From contig NZ_MCIA01000001.1 in the NCBI RefSeq assembly GCF_003609635.1, positions 637,136-701,135 on the forward strand: a stretch of 64,000 bases of DNA, in the 5' to 3' direction. Position numbers and translations under genes: made by a program. The notes beneath the pieces were generated by a model. That model did no database searches, had not been told where the DNA came from, and saw only the letters and a list, made by a program, of their open reading frames with translations. Positions 54,827 to 64,000 of the stretch are shown piece after piece; position 1 is the first letter of the stretch, and every line of letters begins with the position of its first letter. This stretch comes from Lacrimispora algidixylanolytica. GTDB lineage: Bacteria > Bacillota > Clostridia > Lachnospirales > Lachnospiraceae.

Positions 54827-56740
54827 ATGAGTCAAGAATATGGTGCAGATCAAATCCAGATATTAGAAGGGCTTGAAGCAGTAAGAAAAAGGCCCGGTAT
54901 GTATATAGGCAGTACGTCCGTCCGGGGACTTCATCATCTGGTATATGAAATCGTGGACAACGCGGTAGACGAGGCTCTAGCCGGGTACTGTAACAGCATA
55001 GAAGTAATAATCCAATCAGACAACTCCATAACCGTTATAGATGACGGACGTGGAATCCCGGTTGGAATTCAGAAAAAAGCAGGGATACCAGCCGTTGAAG
55101 TCGCATTTACCATCCTTCATGCCGGCGGTAAATTCGGCGGTGGTGGATATAAAGTTTCTGGTGGACTTCATGGGGTTGGTGCTTCTGTAGTAAACGCTCT
55201 TTCTCAGTGGCTTGAAGTAGAAATCCGTCAAGAAGGAAAGATATATAAGCAGCGATACGAAAAAGGCAAGACCATGTATCCGTTAAAGATAATCGGTGAT
55301 TGTGGCATTGAAGAAAGCGGAACCAAGGTAACGTTTCTTCCCGATAAAAGTATTTTTGAAGACACAATTTACGATTACGATACTTTAAAAATCCGTCTTA
55401 GGGAAACCGCCTTCTTAACCAAAAACTTAAAGATAATACTTAAGGATGAGAGAGAAGAAGGCCGTGAACATACGTTCCACTATGAAGGAGGAATTAAGGA
55501 GTTTGTCTCATACCTAAACAAGGGAAAGTCCTGTCTTTATGATCAGGTGTTTTACTGCGAAGGTATAAAAGATGGAGTTTATGTAGAGATTGCCATGCAG
55601 CACAACGATTCCTATACAGAAAATATTTATAGTTTTGTAAATAACATTAATACACCAGAGGGTGGAACCCACCTTGCAGGATTTAAAAATGCTCTGACCA
55701 CCACGTTAAATGATTATGCAAGAAAGAATAAGCTTCTGAGAGACAGCGAGACGAACCTTTCCGGAGAAGATATAAGAGAAGGCCTAACTGCTATTATAAG
55801 CATTAAGCTTGAAGAACCTCAGTTCGAGGGTCAGACAAAGCAGAAATTAGGTAACAGCGAAGCCAGAGGAGCCGTAGATAGCATGCTCCGCGAACAGTTC
55901 ACTTATTATTTAGAGCAGAACCCAAGTCTTTCTAGAACCATCTGCGACAAATCCATACTGGCTCAAAGGGCCAGAGACGCAGCCAGAAAAGCCAGGGACT
56001 TAACAAGAAGAAAGACAGCACTGGAAGGCATGGCGCTTCCTGGTAAGCTTGCAGATTGTTCTGACAAAAATCCTGAAAACTGCGAGATCTACATCGTCGA
56101 GGGAAACAGTGCCGGCGGTTCCGCAAAGACTGCCCGTTCTAGAAACACACAGGCAATCCTCCCCCTTCGTGGAAAGATTTTAAACGTGGAAAAGGCAAGG
56201 CTGGATAAGATATACGCCAATGCAGAAATCAGAGCAATGATTACCGCCTTTGGTACGGGAATCCATGATGATTTTGATATAAGCAAGCTAAGATATCATA
56301 AAATCATTATCATGGCCGATGCGGATGTAGATGGAGCCCATATCGGTACCTTGCTTTTAACCTTCTTGTATCGGTTTATGCCGGATCTTATCAGTAAAGG
56401 ACACGTTTATATGGCACAGCCGCCTCTTTATAAGGTCGAAAAGAATAAGAGGATATGGTATGCGTACAGCGATGAAGAGTTGAATTCCATCTTAACAGAG
56501 ATTGGAAGGGATAATAACAATAAGATCCAGCGGTATAAAGGGCTAGGTGAGATGGATGCGGAACAACTTTGGGAAACCACCATGGATCCGGAGCGAAGAA
56601 TTCTTTTAAGAATCAATATTGATGAGGAATCTAAGTCCGAGGTGGATTTAACCTTTACAACCCTTATGGGAGATCAGGTTGAGCCAAGACGTGAATTTAT
56701 CGAAGCAAATGCCAAATACGTACAGAATCTTGATGTTTAA
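54827..56740 (+). CDS. gyrB: DNA gyrase subunit B
   Basis: A 637-residue ATPase subunit. GHKL motifs are [14 protein letters not shown] (about 42-55), DDGRGIPV, and [15 protein letters not shown]. The TOPRIM domain carries [19 protein letters not shown] near 424 and DADVDGAHI near 500, and the C-terminus [19 protein letters not shown] binds GyrA. Typical short Firmicute form. The start is behind AGGAGGT, 24 nt after recF. Confidence 0.98.
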   Translation: MSQEYGADQIQILEGLEAVRKRPGMYIGSTSVRGLHHLVYEIVDNAVDEALAGYCNSIEVIIQSDNSITVIDDGRGIPVGIQKKAGIPAVEVAFTILHAGGKFGGGGYKVSGGLHGVGASVVNALSQWLEVEIRQEGKIYKQRYEKGKTMYPLKIIGDCGIEESGTKVTFLPDKSIFEDTIYDYDTLKIRLRETAFLTKNLKIILKDEREEGREHTFHYEGGIKEFVSYLNKGKSCLYDQVFYCEGIKDGVYVEIAMQHNDSYTENIYSFVNNINTPEGGTHLAGFKNALTTTLNDYARKNKLLRDSETNLSGEDIREGLTAIISIKLEEPQFEGQTKQKLGNSEARGAVDSMLREQFTYYLEQNPSLSRTICDKSILAQRARDAARKARDLTRRKTALEGMALPGKLADCSDKNPENCEIYIVEGNSAGGSAKTARSRNTQAILPLRGKILNVEKARLDKIYANAEIRAMITAFGTGIHDDFDISKLRYHKIIIMADADVDGAHIGTLLLTFLYRFMPDLISKGHVYMAQPPLYKVEKNKRIWYAYSDEELNSILTEIGRDNNNKIQRYKGLGEMDAEQLWETTMDPERRILLRINIDEESKSEVDLTFTTLMGDQVEPRREFIEANAKYVQNLDV

Positions 56741-56754
56741 TTGGAGGAAATAAA

Positions 56755-59313
56755 ATGGAACCAAATATCTTTGATAAAGTTCATGAAGTGGACTTAAAAA
56801 AGACCATGGAAAAGTCATACATTGATTATGCCATGAGTGTCATTGCTTCCAGAGCTCTGCCTGATGTAAGAGACGGTTTAAAGCCGGTTCAGAGAAGAGT
56901 CCTGTATTCTATGATCGAGCTTAATAACGGTCCCGATAAGCCCCATCGTAAATGTGCCCGTATCGTTGGTGATACCATGGGTAAGTACCATCCTCATGGT
57001 GACAGCTCCATTTACGGTGCCTTGGTAAATATGGCACAGGAATGGTCAACCAGATATCCATTGGTGGATGGACACGGAAACTTCGGTTCTGTGGATGGAG
57101 ACGGTGCCGCTGCCATGAGGTATACGGAAGCCCGTTTAAGTAAGATATCTATGGAGATGCTTGCGGATATCAACAGAGATACGGTAGATTTCATTCCGAA
57201 CTTTGATGAGACGGAAAGTGAACCAGATGTAATGCCTTCCCGTTATCCAAACCTTTTGGTAAACGGTACCTCCGGAATTGCCGTTGGTATGGCCACCAAT
57301 ATTCCGCCTCATAACCTAAGAGAAGTGATTGGAGCGGTTGTAAAGATCATTGACAACCAGGTGGAAGAGAACCGTGAAACCACGATGGAAGAAGTCCTTG
57401 ATATCATCAAAGGGCCGGATTTCCCAACCGGAGCGACCATCCTCGGAAAGCTGGGAATTGAAGAAGCATACCGCACAGGAAGAGGAAAAATCCGGGTAAG
57501 AGGCGTCAGTGACATCGAAGCAATGCCGAATGGTAAGAGTCGGATTATTATCACAGAGCTTCCATACATGGTTAATAAGGCCCGTCTAATCGAAAAGATA
57601 GCTGAGCTTGTAAAAGATAAAAAAATAGATGGTATTACGGATTTAAGAGATGAATCCGACCGTGCCGGTATGAGAATCTGTGTCGAGTTGCGCCGGGATG
57701 CAAATGCAAATGTAATTCTCAACCAGCTAATTAAACACACTCAGCTTCAAGATACCTTTGGTGTTATCATGATTGCCTTGGTAAAGAATAAATCAGGAGC
57801 TCTGGAGCCAAGGACACTTAACGTCCTTCAGATGTTGAACTACTATCTGGAGCACCAAAAGGAAGTCGTGACCAGAAGAACCCGTTACGATTTAAATAAA
57901 GCAGAGGAAAGGGCACATATCTTAAATGGCCTTATCATTGCCCTAGATAACATTGACGAAGTAATTCGTATCATCCGTGGATCCCAAAATATTCAGATTG
58001 CAAAAGCTGAATTGATGGAACGCTTCGGATTAAGCGATGTTCAGTCCCAGGCGATCGTAGACATGCGTCTTCGTGCACTGACCGGTCTGGAGAGGGAAAA
58101 ACTTGAGAATGAATACAGGGAGTTACAGGCGCGGATTGCAGAATTAAATGCCATTCTTGCTGATGAGAAAAAACTGTTAGGAGTAATCAGAGAGGAAATT
58201 TCCATCATTTCTGCTAAATTCGGAGATGACAGAAGAACCTCCATTGGATTTGATGAATTTGATATGTCCATGGAAGATCTGATTTCTGAAGAGAATACTA
58301 TCGTTGCCATGACAAAGTTAGGGTATATTAAGAGAATGTCCATAGACAACTTCAAAAACCAGAACCGAGGCGGCAAGGGGATCAAGGGAATGCAGACCAT
58401 TGACCAGGATTACATCGAAGATCTGATGATGACAACCACTCATCATTATCTGATGTTCTTTACCAACACAGGTCGTGTGTACCGGTTAAAGACCTATATG
58501 ATTCCAGAGGGAAGCAGAACCAGCAGAGGAACAGCCATTATAAATCTTCTCCAGATGCTTCCAGGCGAGAGTATTACAGCTATCATACCGATGAAGGAAT
58601 ACGATGATGAGAAATTCTTATTCATGGCAACCAGATCCGGAATGGTAAAGAAAACTCCGATGATGGAATACGCCAATGTAAGAAAGAATGGTCTTCAGGC
58701 AATTGTCCTTAGGGAAAACGACGAGCTCATTGAAGTGAAAGCAACGGATAATACGTTGGATATCTTCTTAGTTACCAAGAAAGGTCAGTGCATCCGGTTC
58801 CATGAAAAGGATGTCCGCGTGACTGGTCGTGTATCCATGGGTGTTATTGGTATGAGATTAAACCATGACGACCAGGTTGTTGGAATGCAGATGGAGACCC
58901 AGGGGCCAAAGCTCTTAATCGTTTCTGAAAACGGTATGGGAAAACGTACCCCTATCGAAGAATTCTCCCCTCAGAGAAGAGGCGGTAAAGGTGTTCTTTG
59001 TTATAAGATTACCGAAAAGACCGGAGAAATTGTTGGAGCAAAGTTGGTTGAGGATGAACATGACCTTCTTCTGATTACCACAGAAGGCATTGTAATTCGA
59101 ATCGCTGCCAATGAAATTTCTGTCATCGGAAGGAATACATCCGGTGTAAAACTTATGAATGTTGGACAGGAAACTGACATCAGAGTAGCGAGCATAGCAA
59201 AGGTACGAGATGACGGATCCAAAACGGATGAGGAAGAATCAGAAGAACTTGATGTAGAGTCAGAAGAGATCATGGAAGACTCTAAGAAAGATACAAGTGA
59301 TTCTGAAAATTAA
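56755..59313 (+). CDS. gyrA: DNA gyrase subunit A
   Basis: An 852-residue subunit that cuts and rejoins DNA. The active-site Tyr is Y123 in [12 protein letters not shown]. The quinolone region reads [17 protein letters not shown] (about 79-95), with Ser84 and Gly88 at the positions equivalent to E. coli 83 and 87. The C-terminal beta-pinwheel has the GyrA box QRRGGKG near 742, which marks gyrase rather than topoisomerase IV. An acidic Glu/Ser/Asp tail (about 820-852) ends the protein. It lies 14 nt after gyrB behind TTGGAGG. Confidence 0.98.
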   Translation: MEPNIFDKVHEVDLKKTMEKSYIDYAMSVIASRALPDVRDGLKPVQRRVLYSMIELNNGPDKPHRKCARIVGDTMGKYHPHGDSSIYGALVNMAQEWSTRYPLVDGHGNFGSVDGDGAAAMRYTEARLSKISMEMLADINRDTVDFIPNFDETESEPDVMPSRYPNLLVNGTSGIAVGMATNIPPHNLREVIGAVVKIIDNQVEENRETTMEEVLDIIKGPDFPTGATILGKLGIEEAYRTGRGKIRVRGVSDIEAMPNGKSRIIITELPYMVNKARLIEKIAELVKDKKIDGITDLRDESDRAGMRICVELRRDANANVILNQLIKHTQLQDTFGVIMIALVKNKSGALEPRTLNVLQMLNYYLEHQKEVVTRRTRYDLNKAEERAHILNGLIIALDNIDEVIRIIRGSQNIQIAKAELMERFGLSDVQSQAIVDMRLRALTGLEREKLENEYRELQARIAELNAILADEKKLLGVIREEISIISAKFGDDRRTSIGFDEFDMSMEDLISEENTIVAMTKLGYIKRMSIDNFKNQNRGGKGIKGMQTIDQDYIEDLMMTTTHHYLMFFTNTGRVYRLKTYMIPEGSRTSRGTAIINLLQMLPGESITAIIPMKEYDDEKFLFMATRSGMVKKTPMMEYANVRKNGLQAIVLRENDELIEVKATDNTLDIFLVTKKGQCIRFHEKDVRVTGRVSMGVIGMRLNHDDQVVGMQMETQGPKLLIVSENGMGKRTPIEEFSPQRRGGKGVLCYKITEKTGEIVGAKLVEDEHDLLLITTEGIVIRIAANEISVIGRNTSGVKLMNVGQETDIRVASIAKVRDDGSKTDEEESEELDVESEEIMEDSKKDTSDSEN

Positions 59314-59386
59314 ATCTTAACAAGATAACTATTGTAATATTTTTAAATATATATTATAATATAATGCATCAATAAAAGTGGTAAAG

Positions 59387-59430
59387 GACTTTGAAAGCAG
59401 CAATATAATTTACTGCAATCAAAGTCTTTT
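59387..59430 (+). terminator. Terminator after gyrA
   Basis: Hairpin of GACTTTGA and GCAG pairing with CTGC and TCAAAGTC (59387-59426), separated by a small internal AA bulge, followed by TTTT. Confidence 0.6.
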
Positions 59431-59495
59431 GCATATTGAAATTAAGCAGGTTAAGCCTGCTTGGACATAGTCCAAAAAAAAGGAGGAATACCAGC

Positions 59496-60818
59496 TTGGA
59501 GAGTGACCCAGGCGCGGCTCAGATAGTCGCACAGATTTTATTATTAATTGGCCTCACCATAATGAACGCATTTTTCTCAGGGGCAGAGATGGCCGTTGTA
59601 TCGGTCAATAAGAACCGGATTCGGATGTTAGCCGAGAGCGGTAATAAAAAGGCATTATTGATTCAAAAACTATCGGAAGATTCAACGGGGTTTTTATCAA
59701 CCATTCAGGTAGCCATTACATTTGCAGGATTTTTCTCCAGTGCATCGGCGGCAACCGGTATATCCCAGATTCTTGGTTTAAAGCTTGAATCATTAGGCGT
59801 TCCCTACAGCCGTAGTGTAGCAATGGTTGGGGTAACGATTATCCTGTCTTATTTTAACCTGGTATTTGGAGAATTGGTACCAAAGAGAGTGGCGCTGCAG
59901 AAGGCAGAATTATTTAGCTTATTTGCTATCCGACCCATCTATATCATTTCCAGAATTCTAGGACCGTTTATAAAGCTTCTATCCTTTTCAACCAACGGAA
60001 TCTTAAAGCTGCTTGGCATGAAGACAGACAATCTAGAAGAAGAAGTATCAGAAGAGGAAATCCGTTCCATGCTCCAGACTGGACGTGAAAACGGAGTATT
60101 CAACAAGATTGAAGAGGATATGATCACATCGATATTCCTTTTTGATGATAAAAGGGCCAGAGAAATCATGATTCCAAGACAGGACATGGTGGCCGTGGAT
60201 ATCAAACAGCCTCTTGAACTGGTATTGAAAGAAATTTTAGATAGTCGACATTCCAGAATCCCGATTTATGACGGAGAGATTGATAATATAGTCGGTATTT
60301 TGTCCATGAAGGACGTTACCATCGAGATGCATAAGAATGAGCTTGCAGATATAGATATTAAACCTATTTTGCAAAAGCCCTACTTCATCCCGGAAAATAA
60401 AAAAACAGATGATCTGTTTTTGGACATGCAAAAGCACAAAAAGAATATGGCAATACTGATTGATGAGTACGGAGGAGTATCAGGACTCATCACCATGCAG
60501 GATCTGATTGAAGAGATTATGGGTGATATCCATGATGAATACGAGGATGAAGAACCTGAATTGATTGAAGTAGAGCCATTTGTATACAAAGCTTCAGGAA
60601 GTATCTCTCTGTATGATATTGATGAGGTTCTTCATGAAGAGATTGAAAGTTCTTGTGATACCTTGTCCGGATACTTAATTGAACTGCTAGGCTTTATCCC
60701 AAAAGATTCTCAGATGCCTTTAGAATTAGAGGACGAAAAGAATAAATACACCATTCTAGAGATGAAGGATAAGGTCATAAAAGATATTATAGTTCAGATA
60801 AAGGAAAAATCAGATTAA
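59496..60818 (+). CDS. CNNM/CorC-type membrane protein (hemolysin family)
   Basis: A 440-residue protein with a DUF21/CNNM membrane domain (about 1-180: ILLLIGLTIMNAFFSGAEMA, FLSTIQVAITFAGFFSS, LVFGELVPKRVALQKAE), two CBS domains (about 200-330, MIPRQDMVAVD and SRIPIYDG), and a C-terminal CorC_HlyC domain (about 350-435). The family is linked to Mg2+/Co2+ export or homeostasis; the name hemolysin is historical. The start is taken as the TTG at 59496, the only initiator at proper distance from the strong AAGGAGGAA; no ATG fits. Small hairpins precede it. A terminator follows. Confidence 0.85.
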   Translation: MESDPGAAQIVAQILLLIGLTIMNAFFSGAEMAVVSVNKNRIRMLAESGNKKALLIQKLSEDSTGFLSTIQVAITFAGFFSSASAATGISQILGLKLESLGVPYSRSVAMVGVTIILSYFNLVFGELVPKRVALQKAELFSLFAIRPIYIISRILGPFIKLLSFSTNGILKLLGMKTDNLEEEVSEEEIRSMLQTGRENGVFNKIEEDMITSIFLFDDKRAREIMIPRQDMVAVDIKQPLELVLKEILDSRHSRIPIYDGEIDNIVGILSMKDVTIEMHKNELADIDIKPILQKPYFIPENKKTDDLFLDMQKHKKNMAILIDEYGGVSGLITMQDLIEEIMGDIHDEYEDEEPELIEVEPFVYKASGSISLYDIDEVLHEEIESSCDTLSGYLIELLGFIPKDSQMPLELEDEKNKYTILEMKDKVIKDIIVQIKEKSD

Positions 60819-60864
60819 TATAATATTAGATCAGCCGGAAGTTACGGAAGGTCAAATTATGAGG

Positions 60865-60898
60865 TCCAGCTTCTTTTTTCAGAAGCTGGATCTCTTTT
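60865..60898 (+). terminator. Terminator of the CorC-type gene
   Basis: 10-bp perfect stem TCCAGCTTCT / AGAAGCTGGA with a 6-nt loop, then TCTCTTTTTTTT. Confidence 0.88.
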
Positions 60899-60911
60899 TT
60901 TTGCTGGTCCC

Positions 60912-60941
60912 TTGACAAGAGACCAAAGAATTTGATAAGAT
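60912..60941 (+). promoter_or_regulatory. Promoter of the Rrf2-fumarase genes
   Basis: -35 TTGACA (60912-60917), 18-nt spacer, -10 TAAGAT (60936-60941), about 68 nt before the Rrf2 ATG. Confidence 0.55.
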
Positions 60942-61008
60942 ACAAACTGAAACCAATATGATTACAGATAAGAAGAATCATATGATGTTCTGAAAATGGG
61001 GGATTCGT

Positions 61009-61458
61009 ATGACAAGTGAATTTGCAGTAGCTGTCCACAGCGTAGTATATTTAAATCAGAGACAGATTACAACTTCCAGTGAAGAGCTGGCCACCAACGT
61101 ATGCACCAATCCAGCAAGGATCCGTAAAGTGATGTCAAAGCTTAAAAAAGCAGGGATCATTGAAACCAAAGAAGGCCTGGAAGGCGGATATCATTTAATC
61201 CAGGAACCATCCAGCATTAATTTAAAGCAGATCTGTGACGCACTGGAGGTAAGCTTTGTATCTTCATCATGGAAATCAGGAGATGAAAACCTTCCCTGCA
61301 TGGTGGCGTCCGGCATGTCAGCTGTTATGGATGAGGTATATGGAGAGTTAAATGAGCTTTGCAGAAATAAGATGGAACAAATTACCATAAAAGATGTTCA
61401 AGGAAAATTAATAAGCAATCGCCTAAATTTAGAGACGATGGCAGGGGATGATAAATAA
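61009..61458 (+). CDS. Rrf2 family transcriptional regulator
   Basis: A 149-residue winged-helix regulator. TSEFAVAVHSVVYLNQ opens it, and the recognition region is SSEELATNVCTNPARIRKVMSKLKKAGII (about 24-52) followed by the wing GLEGGYHL. Cys residues near 31, 74, 95 and 117 could ligate a [2Fe-2S] cluster as in IscR/NsrR or sense redox directly; the classical CxxxxxC spacing is not obvious, so this is inference. It precedes an oxygen-sensitive fumarase by under 100 nt with no clear terminator, making co-transcription and local control plausible. Confidence 0.8.
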   Translation: MTSEFAVAVHSVVYLNQRQITTSSEELATNVCTNPARIRKVMSKLKKAGIIETKEGLEGGYHLIQEPSSINLKQICDALEVSFVSSSWKSGDENLPCMVASGMSAVMDEVYGELNELCRNKMEQITIKDVQGKLISNRLNLETMAGDDK

Positions 61459-61551
61459 TATCATACCCTGCCATTATTTTTTGACTTGATTTCATTGATT
61501 GAATCATATATGATAAAAAAATACGATGTAGCCCTATCTTTGGAGGAAGCC

Positions 61552-62394
61552 ATGTTAAGGACAGTTAAAAGTGAGGAAATAACAAAAAGCATTAAGGAAA
61601 TGTGTATAGAAGCCAACCATGTGTTGTCAAAAGACATGGAAGACGTTTTTCTAAATGCAGTCAGCACTGAAAAATCCCAGCTAGGACGTCAGGTGCTCTG
61701 TCAGCTTCAGGAAAATTTAAAGATCGCTGGGGAAGAGATGATTCCCATCTGCCAGGACACAGGAATGGCCGTGGTATTTATAAAAGTTGGCCAAGATGTA
61801 CATATAGAAGGAGAAAATCTGACTGATGCAATTAACCGGGGAGTTTCCCAGGGATATGTAGAGGGTTTTTTAAGAAAATCCATAGTAGAGCCCATTGAGC
61901 GAATCAATACCAATGATAATACTCCCGCAGTAATCCATTATGAGATTGTCAGTGGAGATAAGATTGATATCACAGTCGCTCCAAAAGGATTTGGAAGTGA
62001 GAATATGAGCCGCATTTTTATGCTAAAGCCGTCAGATGGTTTAGATGGAGTAAAAGAAGCCATTATGACAACCGTAAAAGAAGCAGGTCCCAATGCGTGT
62101 CCCCCAATGGTTGTTGGAGTCGGAATCGGGGGTAGCTTTGAAAAATGTGCTCAGATGGCAAAACATGCTCTCACAAGAGATCTTAGCGAGAAACCAGAGA
62201 TTGCATATGTCAGAGAACTAGAAGAAGAGATGCTTTTAAAAATCAATCGTACGGGAATCGGTCCCGGTGGTCTTGGAGGAAGTGTAACTGCTCTCTCCGT
62301 AAATATAGAAACGTATCCAACCCATATCGCTGGTCTGCCTGTCGCTGTTAATATCTGTTGCCATGTAAACAGACACGCCCACCGCGTTATATAA
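61552..62394 (+). CDS. fumA: Class I fumarate hydratase alpha subunit (FumA N-terminal type)
   Basis: A 280-residue subunit of the iron-sulfur fumarase, which interconverts fumarate and malate. The three cluster-type Cys motifs are PICQDTGMAVVF (about 64), NACPPMVVGVGIGG (about 184) and FEKCAQMAKHAL; the Lys/Arg substrate residues lie in the same blocks. The start is the ATG at 61552 behind GGAGGAAG rather than the more upstream ATG at 61486. TtdA (tartrate dehydratase) is the close alternative and cannot be excluded by sequence alone. It is paired with the beta subunit 24 nt downstream. Confidence 0.88.
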   Translation: MLRTVKSEEITKSIKEMCIEANHVLSKDMEDVFLNAVSTEKSQLGRQVLCQLQENLKIAGEEMIPICQDTGMAVVFIKVGQDVHIEGENLTDAINRGVSQGYVEGFLRKSIVEPIERINTNDNTPAVIHYEIVSGDKIDITVAPKGFGSENMSRIFMLKPSDGLDGVKEAIMTTVKEAGPNACPPMVVGVGIGGSFEKCAQMAKHALTRDLSEKPEIAYVRELEEEMLLKINRTGIGPGGLGGSVTALSVNIETYPTHIAGLPVAVNICCHVNRHAHRVI

Positions 62395-62418
62395 TACAGA
62401 ATTGAATGGGAGGAATTC

Positions 62419-62976
62419 ATGGATTTTCATATTAATGCTCCAATAAAGAAAGAGGATGCAAGAAAACTGCAATCAGGAGATTACGTATATCTGACAGGAA
62501 CCATTTACACCGCCAGAGATGCAGCCCATAAAAGAATGATAGAAACATTGGACCGGAGAGAACCTCTTCCCTTTGATATAGAAGGAAACACAATTTACTA
62601 TATGGGACCATCTCCTGCAAGAGAGGGACGGCCCATCGGTTCCGCAGGACCAACCACTTCCAGTCGAATGGACAAATACACTCCCACATTACTTGACCTT
62701 GGAATGGGGTGTATGATAGGAAAAGGCAAACGAAGTAAAGAAGTAATGGAAGCCATCATAAGAAATGAATCTGTATATTTTGCCGCAGTAGGCGGAGCAG
62801 GTGCCCTTTTATCAAAATGCATCCTTTCATCAGAAGTTATAGCCTACGAAGATCTTGGAACCGAGGCCATAAGGCGCCTGACGGTAAAAGACTTTCCAGT
62901 CATTGTCGTGATAGACAGCAAAGGAAACAATCTATACGAAACTGCCATAAAAGCCTATGGAGAGGAATTAACATGA
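62419..62976 (+). CDS. fumB: Class I fumarate hydratase beta subunit (FumA C-terminal type)
   Basis: A 185-residue partner of the alpha subunit. YLTGTIYTARDAAHKRM (about 24-40) and GPSPAREGRPIGSAGPTTSSRMD (about 63-85) are the signature blocks, and GKGKRSKEV and AVGGAGALLSKCI follow. Together they equal the single-chain FumA of enterobacteria split in two, the usual arrangement in clostridia. The stop overlaps the start of the acyltransferase gene (ATGA), so these are translationally coupled. Confidence 0.88.
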   Translation: MDFHINAPIKKEDARKLQSGDYVYLTGTIYTARDAAHKRMIETLDRREPLPFDIEGNTIYYMGPSPAREGRPIGSAGPTTSSRMDKYTPTLLDLGMGCMIGKGKRSKEVMEAIIRNESVYFAAVGGAGALLSKCILSSEVIAYEDLGTEAIRRLTVKDFPVIVVIDSKGNNLYETAIKAYGEELT

Positions 62977-63686
62977 ACCGAATTGTTTATATGGTAATTA
63001 AAAACTTATTGCGTGTACCTGTCTGGTTTCACCGGATCTGGAAATTAAGCCTTCCAGGAGATCAACATACCCTTACAGAACGTTACGACTATATACGCAA
63101 TGTAGTAAAGAAGGTTAATAAGTCTGGTAAGGTAGAAGTAGAGGTTCATGGAGTTGAAAATCTTCCATCAGAAAACGGATTCATACTCTTTCCAAACCAC
63201 CAGGGACTCTATGATATGCTGGCACTCATAGAAGCAAGTCCTAAGCCACTTAGCGTAATCGTTAAAAAAGAAGCTTCTAATCTTATACTTGTGAAACAAG
63301 TCGTCAATGCACTCAATGGATTTTTCATAGACCGAAAAGATATGAAAGCTTCTATGAATATTATTATGCAGATGACAGAGAATGTAAAAAAGGGCTTCAA
63401 TTATGTGATCTTCCCAGAAGGAACAAGAAGCAGGGAAGGAAATAAGCTGTTATCCTTTAAGGGGGGGACCTTTAAAAGTGCGGTTAATGCAAAGTGTCCC
63501 ATTGTACCGGTTGCACTAATAGACTGTTTCAAACCTTTTGATGAGAAGTCATCCAAAAGGCTGAGCGTACAGATATGCTTCTTAAAGCCCCTTTATTCAG
63601 AGGATTATCAGGCGCTAAGAACGACACAGATTGCAGAATTAGTACATGATAGAATTCAGGAAGAAATAAATCAAAATATAGGTTGA
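62973..63686 (+). CDS. plsC: 1-acyl-glycerol-3-phosphate acyltransferase (PlsC-like)
   Basis: A 237-residue membrane-associated enzyme that adds the second acyl chain to make phosphatidate. The NHQGLYD motif (HX4D, His76 and Asp81) is the catalytic pair, FPEGTRSREG (about 143-152) binds glycerol phosphate, and CPIVPVALID is motif IV. A hydrophobic N-terminus (about 1-20) probably dips into the membrane. The ATG at 62973 overlaps the fumarase beta stop. A longer open frame from 62817 is only read-through of the fumarase region. Confidence 0.88.
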   Translation: MNRIVYMVIKNLLRVPVWFHRIWKLSLPGDQHTLTERYDYIRNVVKKVNKSGKVEVEVHGVENLPSENGFILFPNHQGLYDMLALIEASPKPLSVIVKKEASNLILVKQVVNALNGFFIDRKDMKASMNIIMQMTENVKKGFNYVIFPEGTRSREGNKLLSFKGGTFKSAVNAKCPIVPVALIDCFKPFDEKSSKRLSVQICFLKPLYSEDYQALRTTQIAELVHDRIQEEINQNIG

Positions 63687-63712
63687 CAAGTCGAATTATA
63701 TTATGTATAATT
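63684..63712 (+). promoter_or_regulatory. Consensus promoter of tRNA-Ser
   Basis: TTGACA (63684-63689), 17-nt spacer, TATAAT (63707-63712): a perfect sigma-A promoter, beginning within the last codon of plsC. Confidence 0.85.
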
Positions 63713-63772
63713 GTCAATGCGTCTGGAAAACCTAATCGTTGTAGGGCGCATCATATGGAAGCTATGAACTAC

Positions 63773-63860
63773 GGAGAAATACTCAAGAGGCCGAAGAGGC
63801 GCCCCTGCTAAGGGTGTAGGTCGGGTAACCGGCGCGAGGGTTCAAATCCCTCTTTCTCCG
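63773..63860 (+). tRNA. tRNA-Ser (anticodon GCT)
   Basis: An 88-nt class II tRNA with acceptor GGAGAAA / TTTCTCC, anticodon stem CGCCC/GGGTG around loop CTGCTAA, a long variable arm (GTCGGGTAACCGGC region), T-arm GAGGG-TTCAAAT-CCCTC and discriminator G. CCA is not encoded. It reads AGC/AGT. Confidence 0.95.
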
Positions 63861-63907
63861 CTTAATTCCAAATGAAATCTTTCTTCGTTTTGACAGTAAA
63901 AAAGATA

Positions 63908-63936
63908 TTGACACAATCGTGAAGATGTGGTAATAT
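63908..63936 (+). promoter_or_regulatory. First of tandem promoters, probably for a downstream rRNA operon
   Basis: TTGACA (63908-63913), 17-nt spacer, TAATAT with extended TGG (63931-63936). A second TTGACA starts at 63982, with its -10 beyond the window. A GCTGT/ACAGC hairpin lies between. Tandem strong promoters right after a tRNA and near oriC suggest an rrn operon, which cannot be confirmed here. Confidence 0.5.
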
Positions 63937-64000
63937 ATATGAGCTGTCGAAAAACAGCGAAAAAAGAAAATAAAAAAACAGTTGACAAGCTGGAAGCAAC

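Overview
The window is about 64 kb of a low-GC Firmicute chromosome centred on the replication origin. Lachnospiraceae (clostridial cluster XIVa, Lacrimispora/Lachnoclostridium-like) is the best guess. The evidence is the gene content (AdhE, DUF3881, DUF4446, type II pantothenate kinase, two-subunit class I fumarase, a giant SpaA-type LPXTG protein) and the Firmicute-type rpmH-rnpA-yidC-jag-mnmE-mnmG-rsmG-parA-parB / dnaA-dnaN-yaaA-recF-gyrB-gyrA layout. The family assignment is inference from recognised genes, not a database match.

Layout. 1-4.9 kb: the 3' end of kdpD and kdpE (potassium two-component system), then a leftward exonuclease / DUF3006 / MBL-lipoprotein cluster and a cell-wall-binding-repeat protein. 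5-10.4 kb: small accessory genes, including a radical-SAM-like protein that lacks its iron-sulfur cysteines, an alpha/beta hydrolase, a zinc-ribbon membrane protein, a lipoprotein, tRNA-Arg(CCT) and DUF3881. 10.4-27.6 kb: gdhA and a single 15.6-kb gene for a sortase-anchored surface protein of about 5,190 residues built of roughly 26 SpaA/Cna_B-like units. 27.7-34.7 kb: bioY with a probable BirA operator, nudC-like, a DUF3267 membrane protease-like protein, adhE behind a consensus promoter overlapped by a Rex-like site, coaW and a PNPOx-fold protein.

34.8-45.4 kb is the left origin arm, transcribed leftward: rpmH-rnpA-yidD-yidC-khpB-mnmE-mnmG-rsmG, then three perfect parS sites around a divergent alpha/beta-hydrolase-like gene, then parA-parB-DUF4446. 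45.4-50.3 kb is an AT-rich accessory island lying between rpmH and dnaA, which are normally adjacent. It holds a truncated DUF4280 (PAAR-like) gene, a decayed IS4-type transposase, a solitary pta, a frameshifted gene remnant, a 26-bp palindrome, a DUF2628 protein and an ECF S-component. 50.3-52.3 kb is a bipartite oriC: DnaA boxes on both sides of dnaA, with a GC cluster, DnaA-trio and AT-rich unwinding element before dnaN. 52.3-59.3 kb is the rightward dnaN-yaaA-recF-gyrB-gyrA cluster. The right end has a CorC-type transporter, an Rrf2 regulator, a two-subunit fumarase, a PlsC acyltransferase, tRNA-Ser(GCT) and tandem promoters that probably serve an rRNA operon beyond the window.

How it fits together: replication initiation (DnaA/oriC), origin segregation (ParAB/parS), topology (gyrase) and the translation/membrane-insertion operon are co-located and transcribed away from the origin. 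Fermentative metabolism (AdhE, Pta, GDH, fumarase), cofactor uptake (BioY, ECF) and a large surface adhesin surround them. No CRISPR array, prophage or intact insertion sequence was seen.
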